From contig CM041201.1 in NCBI GenBank assembly GCA_023078555.1, forward strand, positions 687,213 through 751,212: DNA of 64,000 bases, read 5' to 3'. The stretch's first letter is position 1, and every line of letters starts with the position of its first letter. Shown piece by piece: positions 1 to 11,600 of the stretch. The notes under the pieces were generated by a model that did not search any database, was not told the DNA's origin, and saw nothing but the letters and a program-made list of their open reading frames with translations. This DNA is from Ulva prolifera. Its lineage: Eukaryota > Chlorophyta > Ulvophyceae > Ulvales > Ulvaceae. A program made the translations under genes and the position numbers.

Positions 1-900
1 CATCGCGTGGCCTCGCTACCTCAAGCTTCTTGCCACCACGGAGTGTCGTCAAAGCACATCACAGCAGGGAGGGGACTGTCGGGGGCATTGGGACAAAATC
101 TGCAGAAGAAGTGGCTGAGGCCGCCACAGGGTGCAGCGCACACGGAGCACCCTGATGCTCTCCAGCCACAGCACAGCTGACAGCACAGGTCATGCTGATG
201 CTTCGGATTGTGGCACCACCTGACAGCTGCAAGCGGCGCCTCACAGCAGCAATGCATCTGGCCTGCTGAGGAGACGGCGACGACCGCCATGTACAACGAA
301 GAGTAGTTGCTGCCGTCTACAGAAGAGTACACTGTGCAGACACAGCACGAGGATCTCGTCCGAATCAGCATTACACACACAGAGATAGCCACACCACAGC
401 AGCCTCTCTCTCACACACCCACTACACGACCATTCGCCACCATGGCTCTACGGCAGCTCGATGCTTTCGCTGCTCATGCGGCGGCTCTGTGCTGCAGTGG
501 ACAGATCGCGGAATTGCCACCGCTCGCCAGATCGTGAGAGCTGACCGTGTGTGCCTGATTGCCAGAGCTGACCGTGTGTGCCTGACCATGATTGGTGCAA
601 GTGGTCCACACCACAGACTGTCACCGACGAGTAACGCGAGACGACACCATGCCTGCGACAGCTTGTGCTACGAGCGAGTGCACCGGCGCTCAGATAAACC
701 TGAATCTTTGCAGTGCATGAGGTGGCATGCCCATGGGAAGCCACAGGTGGCAGGTTGCGATAGAATTCCGCTGTGCACCGGCGCCAGCATGCATGCAGTC
801 GCTTGTCAACCACAAAAAACATACCACACACTCTGCCACGTGGAGCTCTGCATGTTGCGATTGCTACATGATCAGAGGGTGCCGTGTTCTGGCACATGCG
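1..900. other. Left edge, no confident gene
   Basis: Only short overlapping open frames occur here, none with a recognisable domain. It may hold 3' exons or UTR of the minus-strand RRM-like gene, or belong to a gene beyond the window. A short direct duplication near 530-590 repeats agctgaccgtgtgtgcctga twice. Confidence 0.3.
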
Positions 901-971
901 GCTAGGAGTGCACAGGTTCAGAGGACGGACAAGTGATACACAGAGAGCGAATGTTGTGGGCGGAAACACAC

Positions 972-1956
972 GGGCCGAGCTCGTCCCCTTCCAGGAGCCG
1001 GAACCCCCTGAACATGTTGATCATGTCTCGCCGGGTCGCAGCTGCGGGGAGGTGGTTGACCAGCAGGAAGCGGCCACTGGAGCGCAGTGCCTGCTGCAAG
1101 ATTTTCATCTGCGTGTCTTTCCATGTGTACTCTTGCACTGCCACTTTCTGTGAGCCCTGCATGGCAGGTGCATGCGTGGTGAGTGAAGCTCCGCAGCTAG
1201 GGCCATGAGCAACAGGCTTACCTTGCAGCATTAGCAAACTATGATCGAATGTGCTTGGAGCCGTGGCGAGGCTGACACGGGTCAGGTAGCAGCTCTGGGC
1301 TGCTGACACAACAGAAAGCTGGAATGCTGGACTGCTGGTGCCAGGCTGGTGAGCATTCGGAACAGACGGCGGCCGCACCACTTTGTCATGCGATATCCGC
1401 AGAGCTGCTGACACTTGCGAGTGTGACGGGAGCTGCACGGCCCAGCCTTGCTGAGACAACCCCTCTCCTGGTTTGCGTTGGTAGAAGGGAGTGATGCAGT
1501 CTGGCGGCACTGGCACGCTATGCCTTGCAAAGATGTCAAGCACGTCTTCTCGAATCATCGTCCGTGGTCCGCCTGAGACTATCACGCAATGCTGCTTTGC
1601 TGGATCGCTGCTTGGTGGGGCGCCGTGTCGTGGAGGGTGGCCTGCAGGATCTTGTTGCGAGCTAGTGGTGCAGTGTCTGACGTGACATGGACAAAGAAGG
1701 TGAGAGAAGGATGCTAGCTGACATTGAGGCGCCGCGTCCTGCACAGTCTGTTGATTTGAGGTCGGCCAGGTGATGAAACAGAGGTGCACAATCCGGTGTA
1801 CAATCTGTAGTGATTCCGTACCCAGTATGGCAAAGACACCCGAGCTAGCATCCTTGACAGATGAAGAGTTCGAGATGTGGATCCCATTGGATGAATCTGC
1901 GTGGGGCGGTACGGAAAGTGTGGCAACGCTGTTTCTGCAGAGCGTGCGAGATGCAC
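972..1956 (-). CDS. Putative RNA-binding protein with two RRM-like segments (partial model)
   Basis: No family was recognised. On the minus strand a segment near 1610-1370 contains HCVIVSGGP and later GEGLSQQGWAVQL, resembling the two RNP strands of an RRM. A second segment near 1160-972 contains GRFLLVNHLPAAATRRDM, which looks like the start of another RRM, and then stops at a good donor (gtgtgtttcc just below 972). The rest of the second RRM should lie on an exon to the left that I could not find, so the 3' end is open. The most upstream in-frame ATG considered is at 1956. The N-terminal peptide there is rich in Arg, Ser and Leu with no acidic residues, which would suit an organelle-targeting peptide, but its junction to the RRM part is a guess. 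Its 5' end faces the SART3 gene across about 390 bp. Confidence 0.4.
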
Positions 1957-2344
1957 AGCGCTACTGACGGCTGTCCAACCTGATCACGCAAACAGGACAA
2001 GCCCAGACGCATTTTCCAAGCCACTTGCATGCGTGAGCACTGATGCTCGCGATAATCCCATGAACTCATCGATAGCGCTCGTTTCGGCTGGAGTCGCACT
2101 CGACGCCACCTCAAGCGTCTACGTGCGTCGACTCTGCTGCGTCTGCACGCCGTAAGGGATCCCCACAACATCCCCACGCTTTGAGCCTGGCCTCATCAGA
2201 AGCAGCTGTTGGAGGTGATAGAGCTCACCGCTTGGTGGTGCCTGCTACGCTTGCGGAAGCTGTCTCTTGCATTCGGTTATCTTTGTGCCTACACGGCTTG
2301 TCTTGCTCCCACTGTTGCAGTCCAGATCTCCAGTCAGTTAAATC
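1957..2344. promoter_or_regulatory. Divergent intergenic region between the RRM-like gene and SART3
   Basis: This stretch of about 390 bp separates two genes transcribed away from each other, so it should hold both promoters. I see no clear TATA box, repeat or RNA gene in it. The assignment rests only on gene arrangement. Confidence 0.35.
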
Positions 2345-5300
2345 ATGCAGCTGACTGATCCAGTGGCTGAAGCTGCGATGGATCTAGGAGACGATTCTGA
2401 GTCGTCGGGCTCCGAGCTTGACGATGCCGTTCTCGACAAGATACAGGCTGCGGAGCAAGCGGTCGTTGCAGATCCAGGAAACTATGAAAGCCACCTGGCT
2501 GTAAGTTGCCCCGAGGCTACGTACAGATTGCATCGCACCGCCTGCATGTGCTCACCTGCTGTGTCAATTTACACATGTGCCCCGTGAAACACCTGCGTGC
2601 CACAGCGCGAGTTTCTTCAACACGCTGTCGTGCAAAACCGGATAGACAACGCATAGCGACGTCAACTTGCGTCATGCACAGTGTTCGCCTGTAGCTGGTG
2701 GATCTGCTGGCACAGAACAAGGTCCGAGAGCGTCTGAGGAGCGCTCGGGAGGTTTTTGCCACCACCTTCCCTCTCACAGAGCAGCTCTGGCTTGCATGGA
2801 TCGCAGACACGCTTGACGATGTCGCGCAAGGAATCGTGCCGCCTGAGGATCTCCTCAATCTAGCAGAGCGAGCACTGCACGACTATCTCTCCGTTAGCCT
2901 CTGGCAGCAGTACCTCACGTGCGCAACCCCAGCTCCCATTGCCCACGTCCAACATGGCCGACTTCAGCCTCGATCCATGCCCTGGTCAGTCAAGTATAGT
3001 ACACGTGCAGCTGCAGCACTGCGCTTTGGCGCTGTTTGGAACCGAAACTTCTCAACAGCACACAGTATACAAAAGTCCAGCGCCGGCCTGCATTCTGTAG
3101 GAGGCCCAAACACAGTAGCATAGCTTGTAGCGCATATCAACACGGGCTGCCGGGGGTCTGAATTCGCAGATATCGATGCAGAAACCCACAGGGGTGTAAA
3201 AATCATCGATTTTTTTCAATCATGCACAGGGCGATCACAGCGGTGTGGTCCAGCAGCAGACGACAGCCCAACACGACATGGCCTGTGCATAAGCTCACAC
3301 ACTCCGACTTGGCAGAGGAGACCCGACACAACCACACCGTACACGAATATTCACGCCAGCATCGCAGCACTGATCAAGGCAACCCCCAAGCCTCATCAGC
3401 ACGGGCCATTGCATGCTTCCGCACCAGATTACCCCACAACGCGTTGCACTGCTGTCCAGGGTGGCGAGGCTGGTGCACCCAGTCATCAGCCAGGGCGGAG
3501 CGGCCGGCGCCGCTGCCTTCCGCTCCGCCGCAGACCGCGCCCTCGCGACCTGCGGCATGCATGTCGCCGCCGCCGGCCACCTCCACGCCATGGTCTGCGA
3601 GGCCTTTGCTGAGTACGCCGCGGAGGCGATCGAGGCGCACGGAGCAGACAGCATGGCCGCCCGCGACGCGGTGCAGGCCGCGTGTGTGGCCTGGGAGGCC
3701 TGGGTTGCCGCGCCAGTCGCCGGGGGTGATGACGCGATGGCAGGGTATCAGGGGTGGCTACAGGGTCTGCCGGAGGCGCTCACGCGGCCCGTGCCGGACA
3801 GAATGACCAAGGTGCGCCCACATCCACGGTGAAGACAACGTCGGCCTGCGTTTGATTGGTGTGAGGGTCGAGAGGTCATGCTTGTTTGAGGTGCAGCCTC
3901 CAGATCCGCAGCAGCTTCAGGTTCCCCCGGGCACGGGTACCAGATCCATGGCTCGTCCCGTTGCATCGCAGATATTCTCCGAATACACAACACCCGGACA
4001 TCACACACACACAAAAGCATCTAAAAGCGTAGCACTCGGTCATGCGCCTCGAAATAAACCAATACACAATCAGACGCCTCATAGCGCACTCGAGCTTAGT
4101 CCGGCTCGCATCACCATATGCATGCCCCCGCCGTGACGGGCGCCCCCGCTGCAGGCCAAGCAGCGCGCCCAGGCCGCAGTCCAGCTGCGGCAGTCCTTCG
4201 AGGACGCGGTCCGCGACGACCTCGCCGCCGACGAGGCTCTGCTCGAGGCGTTCATGAAGTATGTCGCGTTTGAGCGCGCGCAGGCGGCGGCGCCGGAGGC
4301 GGCCGCGCGGCTGCGCGTGCTGCTCGAGCGCGCCGTCGCGCGCTTCCCCGTCACCGTCGACCTCTGGCGCATGCTGCTGGCCGCCGCGGAGGCGGCGGCG
4401 GCGGGCGCCGCGGCCGGGGCGCCGCCGCTCGCGGCCCTGCGCGACTGCGCGAAGCGCGCGTGCCGCAACTGCCCGTGGCGCGGGGAGTTGTGGGCGGCGC
4501 GGCTGCGGGCGGTGGAGCTCGCGTGGGATGCGGAGGGGCGGGGCGCCGCGGAGGTGGACGGGGCGGCGGGGTGGGAGGCGCACACGCAGGCGTACACTGC
4601 GGCGCTTTCGGTGCGGCCCGGGCGCTCTTCATGCTGTGCGCTGTGAGCGTCGGTGGTGCGGGTCGCGAGACACAGCAGACGCTGCGGACGCATATGGCAG
4701 CCCGCATTATTTTGTTGTCGGCAACAGGCATTGCAGCCTCAGGTGCTAACGCGAACAATCACGCCCTGCCATTGTGCAGTCTGGCCTCTCATGTGCGTGC
4801 GTGCAAGCAGGCATGGCTGCAATCTAACAGGGAGCGGCCATGTTTCGTGTCACGCGAACCACCGCGCACATGGTACAGACAGGTCTCAGCGATGTGACCA
4901 TGGGGCCAAGCCTGTCTCGTTGAGGCACCACGCGACACGCGCGGGGACACGTGCAAGCGCTGAGGGCTGCCGCTCCTGTGCAGGTGGGGCTAGCGACGGA
5001 GAACGACTACATGCATGTGATGTCCGCACGGCTCTTCGCGTGCAGCCGCGCCGGCGCCGCGGAGCTGCGCGCTGACGGCACCGCCGCCCGCACCCTCCTC
5101 ACGCAGTACTTCCCAGACGCTGTGGAGGCCCACACGGCCCTCACCGACGTCTGGGCCACCCTTGAGGCGAAGGCCGGCAACGCCACAGAGGCGCGCGAGC
5201 TGTGCTGGCGGCCGCTGCTGCAGGCGAAGAGCGCGCAGGCGCGGCGGGACGTGCACAAGCGGTATGCGTGGTGGGAAGTTCAGTGGGGCACGATCGCGAG

Positions 5301-6499
5301 CCTGCGGGAGCACTACCGCGAGGTGCTCGGGCGGAAGCGCGGCGGCTTGCCGGCCGAGGCGCGGCGAGAGGCGGCTGTGGCGTGGGTGCGTGCTGAGGAG
5401 AGGTACGGCGGGGTGCGGGAGGAGATGGAGGCGCGGAGGGCGTTACATGCGTTGTCGGCTGGAGCGGCGGGTGACGATGATGCGGCTGCGACGAGTGGGA
5501 AAGCGGAGGGTGAAAAGCGGAAGCATGGCGGAAGCACGGATGGGGCGGATGGGCAGGGTGCGAAGCGCGCGAAGACAGGGGATGCGGGAGGGGCGGGCGG
5601 TGCGGCGGCGGAGGCGGCGGTGGCGCAGCGGGAGTATGACGACAGGTTCACGGTGTTTGTGAAGCATCTGCATGAGCAGGTGACGGAGGCTGACTTGAAG
5701 ACCCTGTTCGAGGTGCGGATCGCGCCCAGCATGGGACCTCCGCTGGTCTGCCTGGGCTGGTTTTTGTGAACGCGGGTCCCTGAGACCGTGCATGACTGCT
5801 GCCTGTCCTGCTTTGGTTTTCTGCCGTGAACTGACCTCGGCCCATTGCACCGGGTCATACTGTTCTACCGGCGGTGCCGTGTAAGCTTCTGCGGTACGGC
5901 TACCATCGCTCCGAGACAAAACTCACAGTGCACGCGTGTAGGACGCCATCGATGTGCGATTGCTGGTGAAGCAAGGCGGCCTGAGCAAGGGATGCGCGTA
6001 CATTCAGTTTGCATCCGACGAATCCGTCGAGCAGGCCCTGCAGAAGGACTCTATGCTGTGGTTTGAGCGGCACATCTTCGTTGCGCGCTCCAGGCCACCG
6101 GGTGCAGGCGGCGGAGGCGGCAAGCGGGGTGCCAGAGGCCGATCTGGCCGCGGTGGCCGAGGCGAGACACACGGGCGGGCGGGGAGTGTGGGCGATGGGC
6201 GCGGCGATGGCAGGGGCCGGGGGCGGGGCGGGAGCAGGGGAGGGGGCGGGAGCCGTGGCCGAGGCGAGGGCCGCGGCAGGGGTGATCGGGGCCGCGGTGG
6301 CAGGGGCCGCGGCGGCGGGGGGCGGAAGCATGGGTTAGGGTTTTCGAAAGGGGCGGATGAGGAGGGGGAGGGGCACCCGCGGGCAAAGCTGGCTCTGTCT
6401 GCCGCTGGTGCTGGGGATGGAGTGGGGCCTTCTGCAGGGTCCGCGGGAGGCGGAAAAGCCAAGGACAATGCATCATTCAAGGAGAAACTGGGGTTGTGA
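2345..6499 (+). CDS. SART3: SART3/Prp24-type U4/U6 snRNP recycling factor
   Basis: Six exons join in phase: 2345-2500, 2695-2918, 3460-3811, 4155-4610, 4984-5712 and 5942-6499, giving about 824 residues. The first two thirds are helical HAT repeats (for example QLWLAWIADTLDDV in exon 2). An RRM at about residues 617-705 carries RNP2-like FTVFVKHL and RNP1-like SKGCAYIQF, and is split by the last intron. A long RGG/GR-rich tail follows. The final residues, NASFKEKLGL, match the short C-terminal motif by which Prp24 and SART3 bind the LSm2-8 ring. The family anneals U4 to U6 snRNA during spliceosome recycling in the nucleus. Animal SART3 has two RRMs; here I find one, with the RGG tail in its place. 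Exons 1-2 have moderate GC, while exons 3-6 are strongly GC-rich. Confidence 0.88.
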
Positions 6500-7683
6500 T
6501 GTTGGCGGTGACCTGCATGTGTTTTCAGCGGCTGCATCGCTGGCGGCTTGTTTGTGTGGCCGTGCATTTGATGAACATCATGTGGAGAGATCATGTGGCG
6601 ATATGTGCTGATATAGTAACGTGCGGACTTAACTGGATGACTTGAGTAATATAAGCTATGTTTGCAAGGTGCCATTGGTCAAACGCCCCATCGAGGCTCT
6701 GCGGACTGGCAGAACAACGATTGCCGTGTTTGCCAATCGAATTGTCAGCTGCTTGACCGGATTCATTGCGCCAGTGCCTCGCTGCTGGCCAAACTTTCAT
6801 GCACCTTTCATCGTTGAGGACACTGCAGTCCCCCACTGCATGCACACATTGCTCAATGACGTTCTGCTGGACACAAAGCCTGTGCACGCTGTGTCGCACA
6901 AACCAAGTTGGGGAGTTTGACTCCTCTGTATGCGAAGCACACAGGCTCCAGGCGGCAACGAGTCGTTGCAGCGAATGTCTGTGTGGTTTGACTCCTTGCT
7001 ATTGATGACTGTGGCATCCTCTGTCGGGCCAGTGTTCCAAAGCAATGACGACCGCTTAACGCCAATTGCAGCGGATAGCATCTTTCAGCATGATTACGAG
7101 ACTGATATGTACAAGCCATGTGTGGTGGCACCCTCATGCATGACTGACAACAACGTGCAGTCTTGTTGGCTAATGCTAGGGCATCACGTGAGACGCCTGC
7201 ACCGGAACGCATTGCAAAGTCGTAAGAACTGAATGTACACAACGTCGTTCTGACCATTGTGTAAACTAGAGCATGTATTTGGTCTGTGTTGGACACCAAG
7301 CCAAACTGTATTTGCTAGGGTCCGAAGCAAGTAACAGGTTCATGCGGCACAAATTTATCGTCTACGATACCATCACAATCAAATTGATCTAGTGGCGATG
7401 TTAGTGGCCTCTACAGCGCATGTTCTTGTGGTTGACATCGACGGAAGCTAGATCGTCATTCAATATCACGGACAGCATGCCAAGTGGGACACTGAAATCA
7501 CACAGCAAGAAGCTGAAACTCATACACATCTGGAAATCGCGCAAGGAGAAGACATTACATAGATGTGCTGCACGAAGATACCCCTGGTTTCAAGGTTCTG
7601 CGCTACTCAACATCAGCACATCAAATCCCTGTCAGCCATACAAGAATCAGCCCGGTAAAGTGTTTGCCCTATCCTGAATTCCT
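6500..7683. other. Convergent intergenic region (SART3 / NDUFB9)
   Basis: This stretch of about 1.2 kb lies between the 3' ends of SART3 and the minus-strand complex I gene. It has moderate GC, only short random open frames, and no recognisable gene or repeat. It probably contains both 3' UTRs. Confidence 0.5.
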
Positions 7684-8016
7684 TCAGAATGTCCCCTTCT
7701 CGCGCCCAAAGTCCATCTCGATGGTGTTCAAGGGCGGTGGGGGATTCCGCCCATAGAGGGTACTGCCATAGTTGAATGGTGACCTGTACGGGTCGGGATG
7801 AGCGCGCTTGCTCAGTTGGGCCTCTCCATCTATGATCATCCTGTTGATGGTGGAAGGGTCTGTGACGTTTTTGTTCTGTTCAAACATGGCTCGGATGCGA
7901 CGAGCTTCATCGAACCAGTGATTACGACTAGCCATCCAAGAATGACTGTGCTTCAAAGCATTTCGGTACAGCACAGCAACTCTGGAGGAATACTGGGACG
8001 GCATGATCCCAAACAC
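7684..8016 (-). CDS. NDUFB9: Mitochondrial complex I subunit NDUFB9/B22-like (LYR family)
   Basis: A 110-residue open frame matches the plant form of this accessory subunit of NADH:ubiquinone oxidoreductase. It has the LYR-type helix VAVLYRNALKHSHSW, then RIRAMFEQNKNVTD, TINRMIIDGEAQL and the HPDPYRSPFNYGST block, ending in a tail like plant homologues (RNPPPPLNTIEMDFGRE). In the family the LYR motif contacts the acyl-carrier protein in the membrane arm. I begin at the ATG at 8016, but a pyrimidine-rich stretch and an ag just inside this start leave open an upstream first exon with the acceptor near 7993. The length is close to that of plant homologues, so little is missing. Its 3' end faces SART3. 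Confidence 0.85.
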   Translation of the reverse strand: MFGIMPSQYSSRVAVLYRNALKHSHSWMASRNHWFDEARRIRAMFEQNKNVTDPSTINRMIIDGEAQLSKRAHPDPYRSPFNYGSTLYGRNPPPPLNTIEMDFGREKGTF

Positions 8017-8621
8017 GCAGGTATCGCTCCACAGAACACAGCAATCAAACGGTTATTGCTTCACATGAAATGGAACCGCCGCAGCTGTTGCAAAACATCT
8101 GTCAGGCATGGGAAATTTCGCAACGGCGTAGATCAAGTGTGAACATGCGCAACGAAGCGGTTCAAACTGTACGTTCACCTGTGGCGACTGGCACGCTCGG
8201 TCCGCGGCACTCAGCCCGCCCAGCCACTACCAACACACATGTGATCACAGAGGGCTGACGGCGTCGCACTAAAAACAGCTTCAACAAATGACCCGGTTGC
8301 ACTCAAAACACCTTCAACATCCTAGCCAGTTGCTGCGGCTGATACTGATCAGTTCAATTATTCGGCGTATCTCCTAGTGCACCTGCGCCACCATGGAGCA
8401 CCGAGACTCTGCATGGCATGCCACGTGAAGCAGCACCAAATCCACGAGCTACATCTTCGTCAAAGTCTATGCGCGGACCATGTCCCACCCGCTGCATTAC
8501 AGGAGAAACATCGTGTGCTACTTGTTTGCACAGCACGAAGTGGTGTCACCTGCCAAATAAGAGGAGCAGCTGTCTGCAGCCAATGCTCAACGCTGACAAA
8601 CAATTCACGTGTTACAAAGGC
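8017..8621. other. Short interval between NDUFB9 and FtsHi
   Basis: Both neighbours are on the minus strand, so this holds the FtsHi 3' UTR and the NDUFB9 promoter. On the minus strand, TGTAA (8616-8612) lies a few bases past the FtsHi stop and is a good green-algal polyadenylation signal. A clean open stretch at 8354-8500 (minus) is preceded by a splice-acceptor-like sequence but could not be tied to either gene. Confidence 0.45.
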
Positions 8622-11600
8622 CTATGCCGTCGCCTCATCCAAAATCTCTTTCACTCTCGCCCCAGTCAACTCGCGATGTTCATACAACTCATCAGCAACC
8701 TTCTCTACTACCGCTTTCAGCGGCTGAAGCATCGCCTGCACATCTGCGTAGGCCTCTCTCATCAGCCGCATCTTCTCGGCCTGCAAAGCAAACGATCGAT
8801 GTCTCCCAAACCCCACTTGTAGAGTTCAGTGACAACCGCAGCATGCACGAATGCGGGCATCATCACCAGCTCACTGTAGCGGCCGATCATGCTGCGGCCG
8901 AACAGCCCTGCTGCCATTGCTCACCAAAGATCAAGACAAAGATCAAGTTCCCGGCACCTGCACAGCAAGGGTCACACCTCCACTTTCACCTGCATGTCCG
9001 CAATCGGAGGCAGCAGCCCAGGCTGTGACATCGCCACCAGCTGCTGTTGCTCAAACAACTCGGACACATCGGGCTTGCCTTCGGTATAGCTCGAGTCCTC
9101 TCCTTGCGGCTGGGCGTAGGTCGTCACGCCCAGGTCTGACATGCAGTAGTTCTGGATCATTATCTCTGCCAGGTACTGCATGACACACCGGCTGCGTTGA
9201 CGCACGGTGGCAGCGCACGGGCATACAGGCCTCGAGCCAACACAACAGCATAGCAATGCCTCGGGCCACCGGACAGCATAGCAATGCCTCGAGCCACCAC
9301 AACAGCATAGCAATGCCTCGAGCCAACACAACAGCATAGCAATGCCTCGAGCCAACACAACAGCATAGCAATGCCTCGAGCCAACACAACAGCATAGCAA
9401 TGCCTCGAGCCAACACAACAGCATAGCAATGCCTCGAGCCAACACAACAGCATAGCAATGCCTCGAGCCAACACAACAGCATAGCAATGCCTCCAGCCAA
9501 CACAACAGCATAGCAATGCCTCGGGCCACCGGACAGCATGGCAACAGCACAGACCACTGCTCAGCTGGAAGATGTGGAACGCTCGAGACGAGGCATGCAG
9601 GCACGTGTAGCGGTGGGGGCGGTGGGTCAGCCATGGGGTTTCTGAGGCCCCGGCAACGATAGCATCAACAGCGTCAGAGCCCAGTGCGAATCATCATCCC
9701 CACCTCCCACCAGTGCACTGCGCTATGCAGCCACAAACGAAGCACCTCCATACCAGGTGCATCGAGTCCATAGAAAGCGGGTGCATAATGTAGTGCCCAG
9801 GCAGCTGACAGAGGGCGCATGCACTGCTGTAGCACAAGGACACAGCCAGCGAGGCAGGTAGCACCGCAAGCCACAACCAGGGGCACCCCACACCGACGCA
9901 ACCATCAACACACAACACAGGGCGCATGCACTGCTGTGTCAGTGAACGTCGGCACTGCGCACACACGCATGCATCCGCTGTTGAAGCTACACAGGTGAGG
10001 CGAGTGGCCCTTGCTTCAAGAACAATCCAGACAGGCTCACAGGGGGGCGCTAGCACCGAGGTGGCGCTCACCCCCGCGGGCGCAAGATGGCTGTTCGGGC
10101 GCATTCACATGTCTACAGATGCCATCGCTCGCGTCTACCAGCAGCATGCCAGGACTTGCAGCGGTCGCGAGCAGGTGGGTCAGCCATGGGGTTTCTGAGG
10201 CCCCAGCAACGATAGCATCAACGGCGTCAGAGCCCAGTGCGAATCACCATCCCCACCCGCTGCGCGACACTTTTCCTGAATACAGACACCAACGCGCGCA
10301 AGATAGGATGCTCGATGTGGACAGTACATGCACCGCACGCGGGATGTCCACCTCAAGCCCACACAATCACGTATCACGCCATTCAGCATCACCCACAAGC
10401 AACTCAAAACATCTCATATATGCGCACCACATGCACCCACACTCGGCCACAGCGCCCCGCGGCCACCCCAGAACTCTGCCCTCGCGCCTCACACCCAAGC
10501 GACACCAAGAGAAGGGAGCAGTGAGGCACGCACCCCCGCCCGCGCAAAGTCGTCCGCCGAGTACGTCGACACGTCCAGCCCGAGCAGCTCCTCCGACGCG
10601 TGGCCCGCGACCGCGAGCCGCAGCTGCACGCGCAGCTGCTTGCGCGTCACGAGCAGGTAGCTGTCGTCGAGCCCCCGCGCGAACGCGACGCGCGTGTAGC
10701 TCTGCCCGCGCCGCACCATCGACAGCTTCTCCACGTCGTCCACGAGCCCCGTCTCGCGCCGCAGCTGCACGGCAAGCACCGCGCGGCCGGCCTCGTGCAC
10801 GGCGAGCGCGCGCGAGATCTTCGCGCCGAGGGGCGTGTCGGTGTTGAACGCCGGCTTCGTGTCGCCCATGAGCACCCGGTCCGTCGCGGCCTGCACCGCA
10901 CCACGCATGCTCCACATGCAAGCCCACGCAACGCAGCCCCAGCGTGACACCAGCGCGTACACGGCCTCACACCCCACCCCATCCCCTGTCACTCCGGCTG
11001 CCCCGGAGGTTGCCCGCACATGCCCGCACCGCAGGCCTGGAATGGGGTGCCATCCCGCGCATGGGTGACGGCACGCGCCGGCACGTCTACGCGAACAAGA
11101 GGGCTGAGGGGAGGGGCGGCGCACCTGCACGTGAGCATCCGAGATCTCCTCTGCGCCGTCGCGGACCGCGGCCAGCGCGGCCTCGTTGAGGAGGTTCGCC
11201 AGGTCAGCGCCGACGAGGCCGGGGACGTCCTGCGCGAGCTGCGCGAGGTCGACGGCCGGCGCGAGGCGGTGGCGGCGCGCGTGCACCTGCAGGATCTCGA
11301 GGCGCGCGGCCGCGTCGGGCCGGGGGATCGAGATCTTGCGGTCGAAGCGGCCGGCGCGCATGAGCGCGGGGTCGAGCAGCGCGGCGCGGTTCGTCGCCGC
11401 CATGAACACGACGCCCGTCGTCGGCTGGAAGCCGTCGATCTCGGTCAGCAGCTGGTTCAGCGTCTGCAGGGACGGTGGAGTGACTGTGGATTGGCGTCGG
11501 AGCTCAAACAATAACGCTTTGCGGGTTGTAATTAGTTTTAGAATGACATGATCGCTTGACGTTGCATTCAGAAACTGATGTTGTAGGCAACATGCCAGTG

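Noticed and set aside
3876-4758. Long frames antisense to SART3 exon 4 rich in Arg, Pro and Ala
   Set aside because: They are shadows of a very GC-rich exon, have no domain, and cross the sense splice sites.
8354-8500. Possible last exon of FtsHi after 8622
   Set aside because: The previous exon ends in a natural FtsH-like C-terminus with a TAG at 8622 and a TGTAA signal just after it, and no donor was found before the stop.
8806-8912. Protein-like minus-strand stretch ([17 protein letters not shown]) as an extra FtsHi exon
   Set aside because: I could not join it in phase with the exons on either side, while joining 8990 directly to 8780 keeps the frame. It may be an alternative exon, but the evidence is not enough.
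9231-9545. CRISPR-like array
   Set aside because: The units abut each other with no unique spacers, and the genome is eukaryotic.
8972-9634. Long minus-strand frames with a repeating [20 protein letters not shown] pattern
   Set aside because: They are translations of the 29-bp tandem array, which is open in every frame. The array lies inside an intron bounded by in-phase FtsHi exons.
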